Source: Azorinus chamasolen (lineage: Eukaryota; Mollusca; Bivalvia; Cardiida; Solecurtidae). From it: a stretch of DNA of 64,000 nt. The position numbers and the translations under genes were made by a program. Where the stretch lies: positions 19,741,743-19,805,742 of the forward strand of contig OY755240.1 in assembly GCA_963576725.1 (NCBI GenBank). The letters are read 5' to 3'. Shown here one piece after another: positions 34,049 to 48,000 of this stretch (position 1 is the stretch's first letter; every line of letters starts with the position of its first letter). The notes under the pieces are model-generated. The model saw only the letters and a program-made list of their open reading frames with translations, searched no databases and was not told where the DNA came from.

Positions 34049-37000
34049 ACTACTGCTACTACTACTACTGCTGCTGCTATTTTATTATTATTATTATTAC
34101 TACATTAGTGAGTAGGGGTAACATGTTTAACAAAAATAGATCGCCCGGTTTCCGATTTGACGGACCTGGGGCTGCCAAAGTAAGACATGTACTGTGGGCT
34201 TTTTGACCTGGATGTTTAATTAATTAGTCGAAAGATTTATATCATCATTTTCGCTTGATGAATGGTAATTCGCCGACATTGTTTAGGAATCACGAAATGA
34301 AAGGACTCATGGTTATATGAAGGAAAGCGTAAGCCTTGTTACTATTGTCAATTTAGTAATATAATGTGTCTCATGTTCTATTAAACATTTGTATTTTATT
34401 CGCAAACGTACCTGAATTCTACAATACGCGTTGAGTAACAAACAAAATTCAACGCAGGTTGAAGACCGTTGAGATTGATGAATAATGCTAGGTTAAGTTA
34501 ATTTATAAATTAGAATTTGATTGGTTGAATTTAATATGTGGGAGAAGTTTTTGTGATGGAAAAATCTCAGTAGAATACGGCGAATGACTCTTCTTAATCT
34601 TATTAACACATAACCTCAAATGCTATGTTTAGATCCACTACCCCATGTTCTATTTTTAGATCGAAACTCTTTGAAAAATTCTACTGAAAGAAGCATTTAC
34701 AAGAAAACATGAAATGTTTAGAATGGTGAAGTTTTGAAAACATTGTGGTAAATACAGCATTTGCACCTATGAATCCAATGCTCTATTTATCACAATGGTT
34801 TCAAAAGGTGACTTTTACAGAGGCGTCAAATGGCGTCAATATGAGGGAATGGGTTAAGTTTGGACACGCAAGCATTGATATTTGCAAACAGTGTAGACAG
34901 AATTAAGAGGGCTCTCCGAGGATCCCTCTGATCAGTGTCAGCACTGTTTGTCATACCAGCATCCTCTATTATGTTTAAACCCTTTCCTCCATAAATACGC
35001 CTTTCTATGCCTCTTTAAAGGTCACCTGTTGAAACCATTGTGATAAATAGAGGATTTGCTCCTATAGGAGCAAATGCTCTATACCACAATGGTTTCAAAA
35101 TACAAAATTCTAAAATGTTCCTTTTCTCTAGTAAATGCTCCTTTTGGGTAGATTCATTCAGAGAGGCTGGGTCTAACAATAGCCCATGGGGATAAGAGTT
35201 AAGCCTATTATATTTAGCGGAGTCTATAGTTAAAAAAAACTCTCCCATTCCCTCATATTGACGACTTTTGACGACTCTGTAAAAAATCATTTTGTGAAAC
35301 CATTGTGATAAATAGAGCATTTTCTCCTATAGGAGCAAAATTCTAAAAATGTCCTTTTCTCTAGTTAAAGCTCCTTTTCGGTAGATTTATTCAAAGAGGT
35401 TGGGTCTTAAAAAATAGCCTATATATGAGGTAATGGGATAATTTAGAATTGGAATATTTAATGCGTACCTTTCATCTCATAGACACCCCAGCCGGCGACG
35501 ACACAGTTAGAAGAAGAAGAGAAGTGGCGCATATCCCAGGGTAAGCAAACTGGACGAACTGTTGGACTGTACATAAGTGGTCGGCTCAGCTTGAGAATGG
35601 CAATGTCGGAGTTGTAGACGAACCGGTAACGGGGGTGCAAGAGTACCTCCGACACGTAACGGACTTCAATGGTCGGGTCTTCAATGTCATTTGCCCCAGC
35701 TAGAGCTGATAGTAAGTGTGGCTTCGAGACATAACTGCAAACGAATTGAAGAACTCATTGACCATTTCCTTCATATAAAAGTGTTTTCACATATTTGCAA
35801 ACAGAGTAGACTTAGATCAAACGGTTCCTATAGGAGCCGTTTCACCAGGATTTGCTCTGTTTGCTTATGATATACTATAGATATGATTCTGCAGTTTATG
35901 TCATGGCCAAACGCGTCAATGTGCTACGCCAGCCCTGCGTTCATCTAACAGTAAACATTACAGTTGTATGCAACAGTTCGCAAATGCTTAACCCTTTACC
36001 CAATGGCCTGTTTCTAGTTATGAAGACATGTGACCACTTAAAGAAGGTTGAAAGTAAAGCAGTATGCGCCTTTAAGGCGCATCCTGCTTTACTTTCAGCC
36101 TGCTTTAAGCTACATGTACCACCTGCTTGGATATTGAAAATAGTTATTATGCTATATATTTCATAACTGTATAAATATGAACTATTTTCTTCAGCGGATG
36201 AATAATTTAAATACGCTAAAAGCCTCTTCTATAAGGGAAAGGGTATAAAGACCGAAACTTTGCGACTACACAAGTAATCGCAAACTATCACGATCACAAT
36301 ATTGCGATGACTGTTGTAATTGCAACATTTCGATCTAAAAATTACGAAAAGTTGCATAAAACTATAAAGTTACAATTAACGGATCTAACGGAGTAAAACA
36401 ACTACGTCCATGTTTTGCAGATAATAAGTTATTGCCAAAATATTTTCATGTTGGCCCGATGAAGACTAAATAACCATTTACCTGATAAAAGCGTCGTTTT
36501 CCAGCCTTTGCAAACAGACTAGACCTTGATCAGATGACTCCTGAAGGAGTCATCTGATCAGGTTCTGGTTTGTTCGCTAATCAAATTATTAGTATACCTG
36601 ATGTTTCAGTGTTTGCCAAGGCCAAACCACGCATGCGTTCTAAACCTTATGAAAGGTCTGTTAATAAATACGCATGATGTACATGTATGTGTGTCTTACA
36701 TGAATATTCACAGAATAAGCTTAACCCTTCAAGGTTCTATATTTTTCCACATTCCAATATCTACTGTATATCTGTGGACATAATACAGTAAAACCTCTCT
36801 ATAACGGCTACTAAAGTGTGTTAATTAGTTGGTATTTAATACAGGTGGCTGCTTAAAGCAAGGGGAAAGTAAAACAGAACTCTCCTATATGAGCGTTCTG
36901 TTTTACTTTCACCTTTCTTGAAGCAGCCACCTGCCTTTAACAAAATACTTGAAGTAATTTAGTGGCCGTTATAGAGAGGTTTTACTGTAGATATAATGAC

Positions 37001-37750
37001 ATATGGAAGGTGGAACATGGCAGCCATTTTAGAAACTAGAGAATTACATCTATCAAATTATCAAACAGAGCAGACCCTGATCAGACGGCTCATATAGGAG
37101 CCGTCTGATCAGGGTCTACTCTGTTTGAAGATGCGATGAAAGTCGTTTTTTGAAGGAAAGGATTAACACCTTTTCTGAATGTACAATTCAGGACGGTACT
37201 TACTCTTGTATACAGTGTCCTGCCGTAATAACATGCATGGTGTCGACCAAAGTCCCACCACAAGTCACGTGATCAGCCACCCGGATCGCCACTACCCAAG
37301 GCCACTCGTGGTCTTCTGAAATCGAGCCGCCTACAACCCTCTTTCGTCTCCCATTTTCAGGAGTATATTTTCGACCACAGGCTGAAATATGAGCTTACAT
37401 TGGAACCTCGATATCTCGAACTCATGTAACTCGCAAATTCGAAATAACTCGAACTAAAAGTTCGATCCTTCATACAGAATGACTCTAAAATGTATCATGA
37501 CGCATATATAGAAACACGTGTGACAGCTTAATGTAGGTCTTAAAAATGCTGAAAGCTCCTGTAGGAACTTGAGGAATTATCAAGATTAGAAATTTGATAA
37601 CTCGGTATTCTGTTATCTCGAAGTAATGTGTTCGGTCCCCTGAAGTTTGCGATTTCGAAGTTCAGCTGTGTTTACCATGGGTCTACTCATTCAAAAGCTA
37701 TTTCATATTTTTGCAAACAGAGTAGACCCAGATTAGACGGCTCTTATAGG

Positions 37751-37830
<80 letters not shown>

Positions 37831-40800
37831 GACTGCTGAGAAGAATATTTAGAAAAGGTTTTCTATCAATCAAATGTTTCCTTCATGTATACGCCCTTTC
37901 ACGCATTTACAAACGAATTAGACCCAGATCAGGGTCTGCTATGTTTGCTCGACATGCTGTAGTTCCGATTCTAATGTTTTTGTCAAAGCAATAATTTCCT
38001 TGTAAAGTTTACATTATACAAATCCAGCTAATAAATATTCATGACGTCCTTATTTCTTACATGCATATTAAACTGGTAAAGGGTTAAACAGACAAATAGT
38101 ACTTAATCTGAGTCACTGGTCTGGATCAGCGCAAAAAATGGAATCAAAATGTACATTTGCTTGTATTGCTGATCAAATAGACCAACGGAGTAGTACTGCT
38201 CCTACCTTGTCCAGTGCACTGGAGATTTGTAGACTTGTTCTCTGTACAGGTATAGCTTAAAATGAGGAAATAATAAAATTCAGTCAAACATTAACCCTTC
38301 TATTGCTATTCGCGTCAATATACCTACCTGGAAATAGTGAAGACCCAGATGAGACAGCTCCTGCAGGAGCTGTCTCATCAGGGTCTGCATTATTTACAAG
38401 TTGATTGTGCAACCAATGCACTCCACAGCAGTGATTGCACAGCGAAATTATTGTACACAGTGAAGATATATGTAATTATACAACAGGGCATGGGTAAAGA
38501 AGGAGAAATGTATTTTAAAATTCAGCAAGCGAAGGGTTAAAGATGTGGGAGATCTTATCCCTTATCCCGCTATTTGCGACCATACTCGAGCTTGCAAACA
38601 GCTTGGGTCAAGACCGAAGGCCGGGTAACTAGGCTTCTTACCAAGATCTAAGCTGTTTGAAAATCTATCAATAGTTTTTGAAATAATCGGAAGAAGTTAA
38701 ACTTGCACTGGATTTAAATTTAACCCATTCCTTCCTACTGACGCCTATTAGCGCCTCTGTAAAAGTCACGATTTGAAATCATTGCAAATGCTCTATTTAT
38801 GACATTGGTTTCAAAACTACACAATTCTAAATGTTTTCCCTTTATCTGGTAAATGATCCTTTTCAGTAGATGTATTCCAAAAAGTTGGTTCTACAAATAC
38901 AGTAAAACCCCGCTAATGCGACCACCTAAAAGAGGTATAATTGCGGTGATAGGGGCAGGTGGTAGCTTAATGCAGGACAAAAGTAATGCAGACAACTCTG
39001 CATTACTTTTGTCCTGCATTAAGTAACACGCTGCTTATAAAGACACCCATGTTTATTCATTAAGTGGTCGCATTAGAGGGGCTCTACTGTAGTATAGGAG
39101 AGAAAGGGTCTAAAAGGTATAGGAGAAAATGGGTAAGCAGACACTGGGTTTACACCGCGGGACAAGGGTAAAGTATGTATGATACTTAAGCCATTTCGAG
39201 GGCTTGGTGCAAAACTATTCTAACTCCTTCACAAAGTGAAGGAGTTAGAATAGTTTTGCACCAAGCCCTCGATTTCTTCCCATAATTCAGAGGCCCAGAT
39301 AAGATAACTTCTTTATTTTTCCACTAAACCCTATGTTGCGACCACTCTTTAGAATCGTCTCGAAGAGACCATTCTAAAGAGTAGTCACACCAAAGGGGGT
39401 TTGGTGGGGAAATGACGAATTTGAAAGGATCGAACTTTTATTTCGAGTTATCACGAAGTATTAGTTATTCGAGTTCGAGATATCAAAGTTCAACTTAATA
39501 GAAATCAGGACTGCAGACAAACCTTCCGCAACAAGTTTCTTCGTTTATCGACCAAACTGCATTGGAAACATTCTTATAAGAAAGCGGCGTGGTGGAGAAT
39601 CAAGACATTTGCATGATATATTGGCCCTTGCAAACAGCAAGGATCCAGACGAGACGCCGCGTATCCCATCAGGATCCACACTGTTTGCCATTTGCTCAAC
39701 ATTCTCTCAAAAGCGTAAGAGAATCGTAACTAGTTGAACAGGGCCAAATTTGAACAGGCATTTTTATCACAGCGGGGTATGAGTTAAATTTCGAACTTAC
39801 TTTTGGACGAAAGTGAGAGTATCGTTGTGGCCATCTCCATCTGATGAAATATCAGCAAAGAAAGGTAGATTCGAATCTGCCGGGAGTAGAGACGAGGCTT
39901 GTCTGGAAAAATAAAACAAATTAACCCTTCGCTTGCTATTCGCGTCAATATACCTACCTGTAAATAGTGAAGACCCAGATGAGACAGCTCCTGCAGGAGC
40001 TGTCTCATCAGGGTCTGCACTATTTACAAGTTGATTGTGCAACCAGTACACCCTACAGCAGTGATTTCACAGCGATATATTTGTACACAGTGAAGATATG
40101 TGTAATTATACAAAAGGGCATGGGTAAAGAAGGAGAAATATATTTTAAAATTCAGCAAGCGAAGTGTTAATTAATCATATGCCATAAAAATATGGACCGA
40201 TTCAGTTTTGACTATGTCCGATTCGTTTAAGCATTAGAGTAACTAATGACTGAGTGTCAAACAGCTTAGATCCTTGGCACCAAGAACCTTTTGAGAAACT
40301 ATTAACCATGTGTCAAACTGCTTAGATCCTGGTGATATGGCATCTTAACCAACTTGCGCCCGGTGGATTATTCCGTGTTTATATATTGGATTAGTCCCTT
40401 TTTATCTAAGGGGTGCCTGACCTAAATTTTCAATTTCCTTTTGTTTATCTTTATACAGGTCAAACGTAATGGAAAAGTTCCTATATAAAGTAAAACATCT
40501 CTATAACGGCCACTAAATTGTGTTAATTAGTTGGTACTTAGGGCAGGTGGCAGCTTAAACGAAGGTGAAAATAAAACAGAACGCTCCTATAGGAGCTTCT
40601 TGCATTCCTTTTGCCCTGCATCAAACAGCCACCTGGTTTTTAACCCTTTCCTCCATAAATACGCCTTTCTACGCCTCTGTAAAAATCACCTATTGAAACC
40701 ATTGTGATAAATAGAGCATTTGCTCCTTTAGGAGCAAATGCTCTATTTATCACAATGGTTTCAAATTACAAAATTCTATAATTTTCCTTTTCTCCATTTA

Positions 40801-43800
40801 ATGCTCCTTTTCGGTAGATTCAAAGTGGTTGGATCTAAAAATAGCCTATGAGGTAATGGGTTAAGAAACCTATGTTCAATAAATTAACTGCCGCTTAAGA
40901 CGTGTTTTACTGTATAATGTTCAATCCGACGAAGAGACAAACTATACAAAAATGTTTCACCTATAACCCATATTCCGACAAAGTCTGTCCTTACTATCGA
41001 TGACGTCATCCGTAAAACACAGAGACATTTCCTGACCATCAATGGTCACAGACACGTCACCACTTGGCTCATTGGACACTGAAAAAAAGACTTGCCATCT
41101 TACTAGAAACAATATTGTTTTGTAGAAATATGTGTCACATGATTTACATAATTATCCTGTCTAACCTTTAGCATGCTGAGAAAATAAAAGTTAGCTGAAT
41201 CTATCGCCTTTTCAGCTTTCAAAATTGATTTATCTTGTATTTTCCTTTTTACAGACACTATCAGAGTGTCAAACAGTTTGGATCTTGATGAGACGTCCAG
41301 TTACTGTTTTTACTTCGGGTTATCCAGAAATTCGGGTTATCCGAGTTCGAAATATCGAAGTTCAACTGTACAGTAAAACATCTCTAATGTGACCACCAAA
41401 AAGGGACATAATTCTGTCTGGCAGAGGCAGGTGATAGCTTAATGCAGGACAAAAGTTATATATGCATTACTTTCGTCCTGCATTAAGCAATCACCTGCTT
41501 ATAAATTCTGAAGGGAGCCCTTTTTGGTGGTCACATTAGAACAAATATGGTTATTCTTTAAGTGGTTGCATTAGAGGTGTTCTACTGTGTGTAGAAAAGA
41601 ACTTCGTCTTTTACTTTCAAACTTCAAAATGCAGTTTATTTTTTTAGAAGAAACTTTATAGGTATCCCAAGCTATTCATTCTATTATGAGTTTCTCTCCT
41701 CAAGAATACGTGTTGAAACGCAAGATAAAACAAATATATTAAACAGCAGCTTAGTACAGATATGGGGGACTGGATTCACACTTGCAAATAGCTCGGATCA
41801 AGATGAGACACCGAGTAACCCGGCGTCTCATCGGGATCCAAGCTGTTTAACTCTCAGCCAATAGTGTCTAAACGCCAAATCGATTCAGAAGTACTCAAAA
41901 TTGACCCAGATCCAGATTGCCGAACATTATTTTTAACATCGGACTGAAAATTAAAGGTGACCAAGGGTAAAAACATACGTCATTCCTCAAATCACTGCAA
42001 TTGTTTCAAGCAGGGTACCAGCAACAAGGGTTCACTTTAGCCCTTTCATCCGGGGACATTCAAACACAGTCATATGCAAACAGTGTATACCCAGATCAGG
42101 TGGCTCATAGAAGATCCCTCTGACCAGGGTCTGCACTGTTTGTCATTTAAAAACTTTTTCTAGCAAGTTTAATTAAGCATTTCATACTAAGTGGATACTG
42201 TAGTAAAACACTGATAGGCTATCCAACTCTGAAAAGGGTCACAGATGTGTAATATAGACAGAATAACTAGAAACTGCCATCCTATTTGTTATTGGCTTTA
42301 CTATCTTATCTCTTTCATGTAAATGGAAAAGCAGTAAAGTCAAGCAGGCAAAGTCACATACAAGACGCAACCACCACCAAAACACCGATAGACAGCATGA
42401 CACACATACATGTACACACACAACCACACATACAAACGCACCATCACACACGAGATGAACACAGAAAACACCAACAGACACACAAGAACCAGAGACAAAC
42501 ACTCCACACATGAACAAAATCACAAGCACAAATACGCAAGGCAAACAAAAGGAAGGGTGACAAGAGAGTACCGCCTTGGCACGGTCAGTAGCAAAACACC
42601 ATTGGGGGTTTAAAGCGGTTTACGGACGTCCTAACCTCACACTTCTCTCAAAGTCACCCTAGCTTTACAAATAGTGTAAATAAAGGTATCCCCGCCGGAC
42701 TTACCCACAACATAGACGACCGTGAACACAGGACAACATGTAAAACATAGCATAATAACCGTGACAATCCGTCAAATATGTACTCAATAACTTTGCTGAA
42801 GTCAGAGCACCTGCAGGTAAGCCGTTAAGGGCACGACAGGGAATAAGTAATACATGAGTCTGGTAAGCTCATTCCGTATCTGAGTTTAAGAGTATACCAT
42901 CATAGAGTACTACCTTCGGCCTGTCATCGCGCAAGCAAAGAGGGAAGCGTAGCTACCGACTGTAAAAGGGTCGATAACCAAACATGCAGTGCGTTACAAT
43001 ATAATGGGATCATAACCTTTCTTCTTAAATGTTTTAATGCGTTTTATAAACAAATCATGAAAATGGACATGACCCCGAATTTTCCTAAGTTTGTAGATAA
43101 CATCCCCATAAAAGTCTGGTTGAGAAATGCCTTGTTGCAGTTACGTCCGTAGATTGCAATTATATTTACTAATAAGTGGTAAATTTCGATAATAAAATTT
43201 AGAAAACGTTTTCCGAAGTTTGTGATATCTGTAACCTTGCTTAAGAAGTTTATCAGTTATAACTAAATTACGACTGTTAAAATCTTCAAGCAAAGAACAG
43301 GCTCGGGCAAACCGAATAAGTTGAAAAATATAAACCCCATAAGATGTAGAAAGGGGCACATCTCCATCTAGAAAAGGATAATTAACAATTTTAAAATTAA
43401 AAGCTTCTATTTTATCGTATATTTTGGACGAAACGTTATCATTTGTAATTGAAAGATTCAAATCTAAAAATGAAGCTATAATGTCAGATTGATTCGCTTT
43501 GTTTAAAGACAGTTCGTTTGGGTAAATTGAAGAAATCATAGTTTCAAAATAAGGATTATCTAAATTCAAAATATCGTCTAAATACTTTGAAGTTTTATTA
43601 AAAGCATTAACAATATCGGTCTGTGTATCAGGTTTTAAGCTAAGCATAAAATCCCTCTCATAGCAATACAAGAAATAATGACGTCATGAATATCTATATT
43701 ATAGATATAATCATATCTACATTATCTATATCATATTGTAAGCAAACAGAGCAGACCCTGATCAGACGGTTACTATAGAAACCCTCTGATCTAGGTTTAC

Positions 43801-44973
43801 TCTGCCTGCAAAGGCGTAGAAAGGCGTATTATAATTTTGCAAATGTTTGTCAGATTAACTGAGACTATATATTTTTTAATTATTGTATAGATATTGTGCA
43901 ATAAGAATGGAATTATGTAATAATTGTATAGGCTCTTATAATTCAAATTTGAATGGCATTGTAGATATAGTGATGACCTTGTATTATTGTACCATGAGAA
44001 GACGCTAATAAAGAATGAATATAATTATGAAGTAAAGAGATTATGCAAGTTGCATTTTTCTTACCACAGTCTTGCTCGTCTTTCTTACTCGGACAATCGT
44101 AATGCCCATTACACCTCAGATCTTTGGCTATACATGCACCGTCCCTACAGGGAAATTCTTCATCTGTGCACCTCGCTGGAAAATAAAATATGGTTTCTCT
44201 TAAGGGACAACGTACAGTAAGTCCAAGCGTTGGCGTTTATTCTTTTAGCCCATAAATACGCATTTCTAAGCCTTTTTAATCAGTGTAAACCAACATCAGA
44301 CGGCTCCTGTAAGAGCCGTCTGACCAGGGTCTAAACCGCTTACTTATGAAATAACATGGATAAAATTCTACAGTTTCAACCACGTTAATATGAAGTTAAA
44401 CGTTAATTTCTCCACTAAATCCTATATTGTGAGCACTCTTTAGAATCGTCGCATCGAGACGAATCTAATGAGTGACGAGTCCAGAGTTAGAGATAAAGGT
44501 GCGTACCCTAATACGTAACCCTTCTCTTGCTGAATTTTAAAATACATTTCTCTTTCTTTACCCATGCCCTGTTGTATAATTACATATATCTTCACTGTGT
44601 ACAAGTATTTCGCTGTGCAATCACTACTGTGGAGTGCACTGGTTGCACAATCATCTTGTAAATAGTGCAGACCCTGATGAGACAACTGTCTCATCTGGGT
44701 CTTCACTATTTACAGGTAGGTATATTGCCGTGAATAGCAAAGCGAACCCTATACTGTGACCACTCTTGGTATAGTGTTTGGTGGAGAAGTCAAGGAGCTA
44801 TTCTTGAAAATATCTAAATTTACGCATCGTATCTGGAGCTTTGGGTCACAATATAGGATATGGCAGAGAAATAAAATGTGGATTGACCCTTTTCAGCGCT
44901 TTTCAAAATGGAATAGCAAACTTAATATAAAAAACTTGAACCTGCCACAGGTGCCCTTTGCATGCTATGCCTC

Positions 44974-45008
<35 letters not shown>

Positions 45009-48000
45009 AAGCATCAACAACTCCATCACAAATAAATACCTTTTTAATCATGTCATGAACTTGTATATAAAACATCCAAAAGATAGTTTTCTGACACAAA
45101 CAAAAATAAAATGATTTTTTTTCGCGAACACCCCTGATCTATGTAATTAAGTACTTATTATATAGAGCAGGGGTGTTCGCAGAAAACTATCTTTTGGATG
45201 TTTTATATACAGGTTTATGACATGCGATTAAAAATGTATTTGTGATGGAGTTGTTGTTGTTGTTGAGGAGACATAGCATGCGAAGGGCACCCGTGGAACA
45301 TGCTACATGAGTTTGAATGACAAACAGTACAGACGATGGCTCTTGTCTGTCAGAGACTGCAGCTTTGCGACAAATCATTTAAAATAAAAACCCTCTAAAA
45401 TAAAACCCTGAATTAAGCTGCCACATGTCTACAAGACCGGCATTTATACTAAATTGAACGTCCGTTTTAGAGGGGTTGTACTCAAAGGCACTAGATTAAA
45501 ATAGACTATAGTTCTATCTATAAGAAATAGTATAGCATTACTAGACTATAACAGGTGTTATAAATAGAACTACAGTCTTTTTCTATCTAGTGCCAGACTG
45601 CCAGTGGTTTTAATGTATTTCATAGAACACATGAAATACACACCACAATGGTCCTCGTCCTCACGGCCAGCGCAGTCAAATTCTCCGTCACAAAACCATT
45701 CTATTGGAATACAGGCACTGGACTTCCAACATGGTACATATCCAGCTGGGCATGTGGGTAGGTCTGGCAAAAATAGAAATTTAGGTTATTCGTGGACAAA
45801 AATCCAAAAGTAAGCTGCACAACGCTATATACAGTATAACCTCTCTTAACCGGCCGTTAAATTTAGTATGAACATCGGTCTTGGAGACAGGTGGCAGCTT
45901 AATGCAGGGTGAAAGTCATACAAATAGAGGAGCTTTCTGCATGACTTTCACCCTGCATTAAGCAGCCACCTGCCTAAAAGTGTCTAAATTCTTATCTACT
46001 AGAATTCCGGTTAAGAGAGGTTTTACTGTATAACGAAATAATTTCCCATGAACTATTATCCCGATGTAAAACAATAATGCCTTTTAAAGTTTCAACGGTC
46101 AAGTAATACAGTATGCCAGAGATCATATCGCGGCGTGCTTTGCTCAAAACTATTTTAACATCATTCTTCATTTCAAACAGTGCCACCTTCTCTAATTCAG
46201 TGAACAATATCATCTTCCATTTCTTTCCATATTCACGACCACCGTGTCAAATAGTTTGGACCCTGATGAGACTCCGAGTTACTCGGCGTCTCATCTGGAT
46301 CCAAACTGTTTGTAGAGGCATCATTGATTGACCCCATAAATCGTAGTTGTAATAGGTTTCGCCAACCCCCTGGTGCTCATAGTTAGTTACCTGTCTTCTT
46401 CTCAAGGGATACTTTGATATATTTGAACCGGAACCCTCGTTTTTGCTGTATGGAATCTGATGTAAATTCAATGATCGTTTCATCTAGAAGAGTTATCGTT
46501 CCCGGAAGAAGGTTCCCACATAGTACGGAAATGGGTTGGAATTCTCCAGTGGAATTAGAGTAGAATGTCAGTTTGTCCATATTGCAGGTAAGACCCCATT
46601 CAACATCAAAGGACTCGAAGATGACAAAAGTGACCTGGAATAGTTATATAATATGTATGCTGGAACTATAGCAGCTGTCACGAGTTGTCATCTGAGATAG
46701 ACTTCTTAACCTTTTCACCTCCAATGTCGCGAAAATGCACCACGACAAATAGCGCAGTCCCAGATCAGACGCCGCCTTTACCATTTGTCTAAAATCTATT
46801 TCTTTATTTGTGCTTTATTCCTTTTTAATTTGCATTTGTTTATCTTATTTCCTTATTTAAGCATATGATTTAACAAGATTGGATTGCAGACGACTATTAG
46901 AGATTTGCCGCCGAAAGGGTTGAACAAGTCCTGCAAAACAGTTATTAAGCGAGCCTTTGGCCTTTTCTGGACGAGTTTAGAAAAGTTTGTCTAAAAGAAG
47001 TGTCTATTATTTTTATCACATAACTGATTCGCTCAACTTCAATATTTTATTTAGACGAAGGGACATATTCACTTCATTTTGCGATACTTGTTGTTTCTAT
47101 ATTTAGTAACAAAGATGAGTCCATGCCAACGTGGAATGGCTATCGAAAATTTACTATTGTACACACAGACCCTGGGAAAATAGGTTGCATACAAGTCTAT
47201 ATGTGTGCTTTAAGATACGGAAAGGACGCAAAGTAATTGTATGACCTCACATCTTATATTATACATGGTAAATATATAAAAATACGTTATACTAACTGGG
47301 AGACGAGCAAAATTATGTGATAATACTTATTCCAATATATAAATTTGGAAATTTAGTACAACCTGACGTATGCGACAGTTTATTGATTTGACGCAGGAAT
47401 CTTAAAAATCAGATGGTTGCTTTATACAGGGAAAAGTAATAGGAAATGCTCCTACGGGGAGTTTCTGCAATACTTCTGATCTGTATTAAGCTACATGTAT
47501 CAAATGCCTTACAGGCCACTAATTGACCTCTTTTTGATGGTTGCTTAAGACAGACTCCACTGTATTCAGGAATATACTATTAGGTTTCCTTTGAAAGTAC
47601 AGTGATGTTCGTCTAAATCTGAATTTTGATAAAGGAGAATTTAGGTCGTTTTAGGCAGGTGACTGATTAATGCTAATTCTGCAGCTTTCTGCATGACTTT
47701 CACTCTGCATTAAGCTGTCACCTGACATGATACTAATTTCGACGGATGAGTTAGAGGGGCTTTTACATGACCAATTGACAAGAACTAAATAAATAACAAC
47801 ACATGGAATACATTCAATTTTAATGTTTTAAAACAAAATCTGCCAAAACACGGATACAATTTTTACTTTTTGCCAATTCGTCTTTAAGAACTGTTAACTG
47901 AGTGCCAAACAGCTTGGATCCTGACGAGACGCCGAGTTACTCGGTGTCTCATCTGGATCCAAACTATTTGCAAATACCGGCCTAGTCGCGCTTGTATAAG

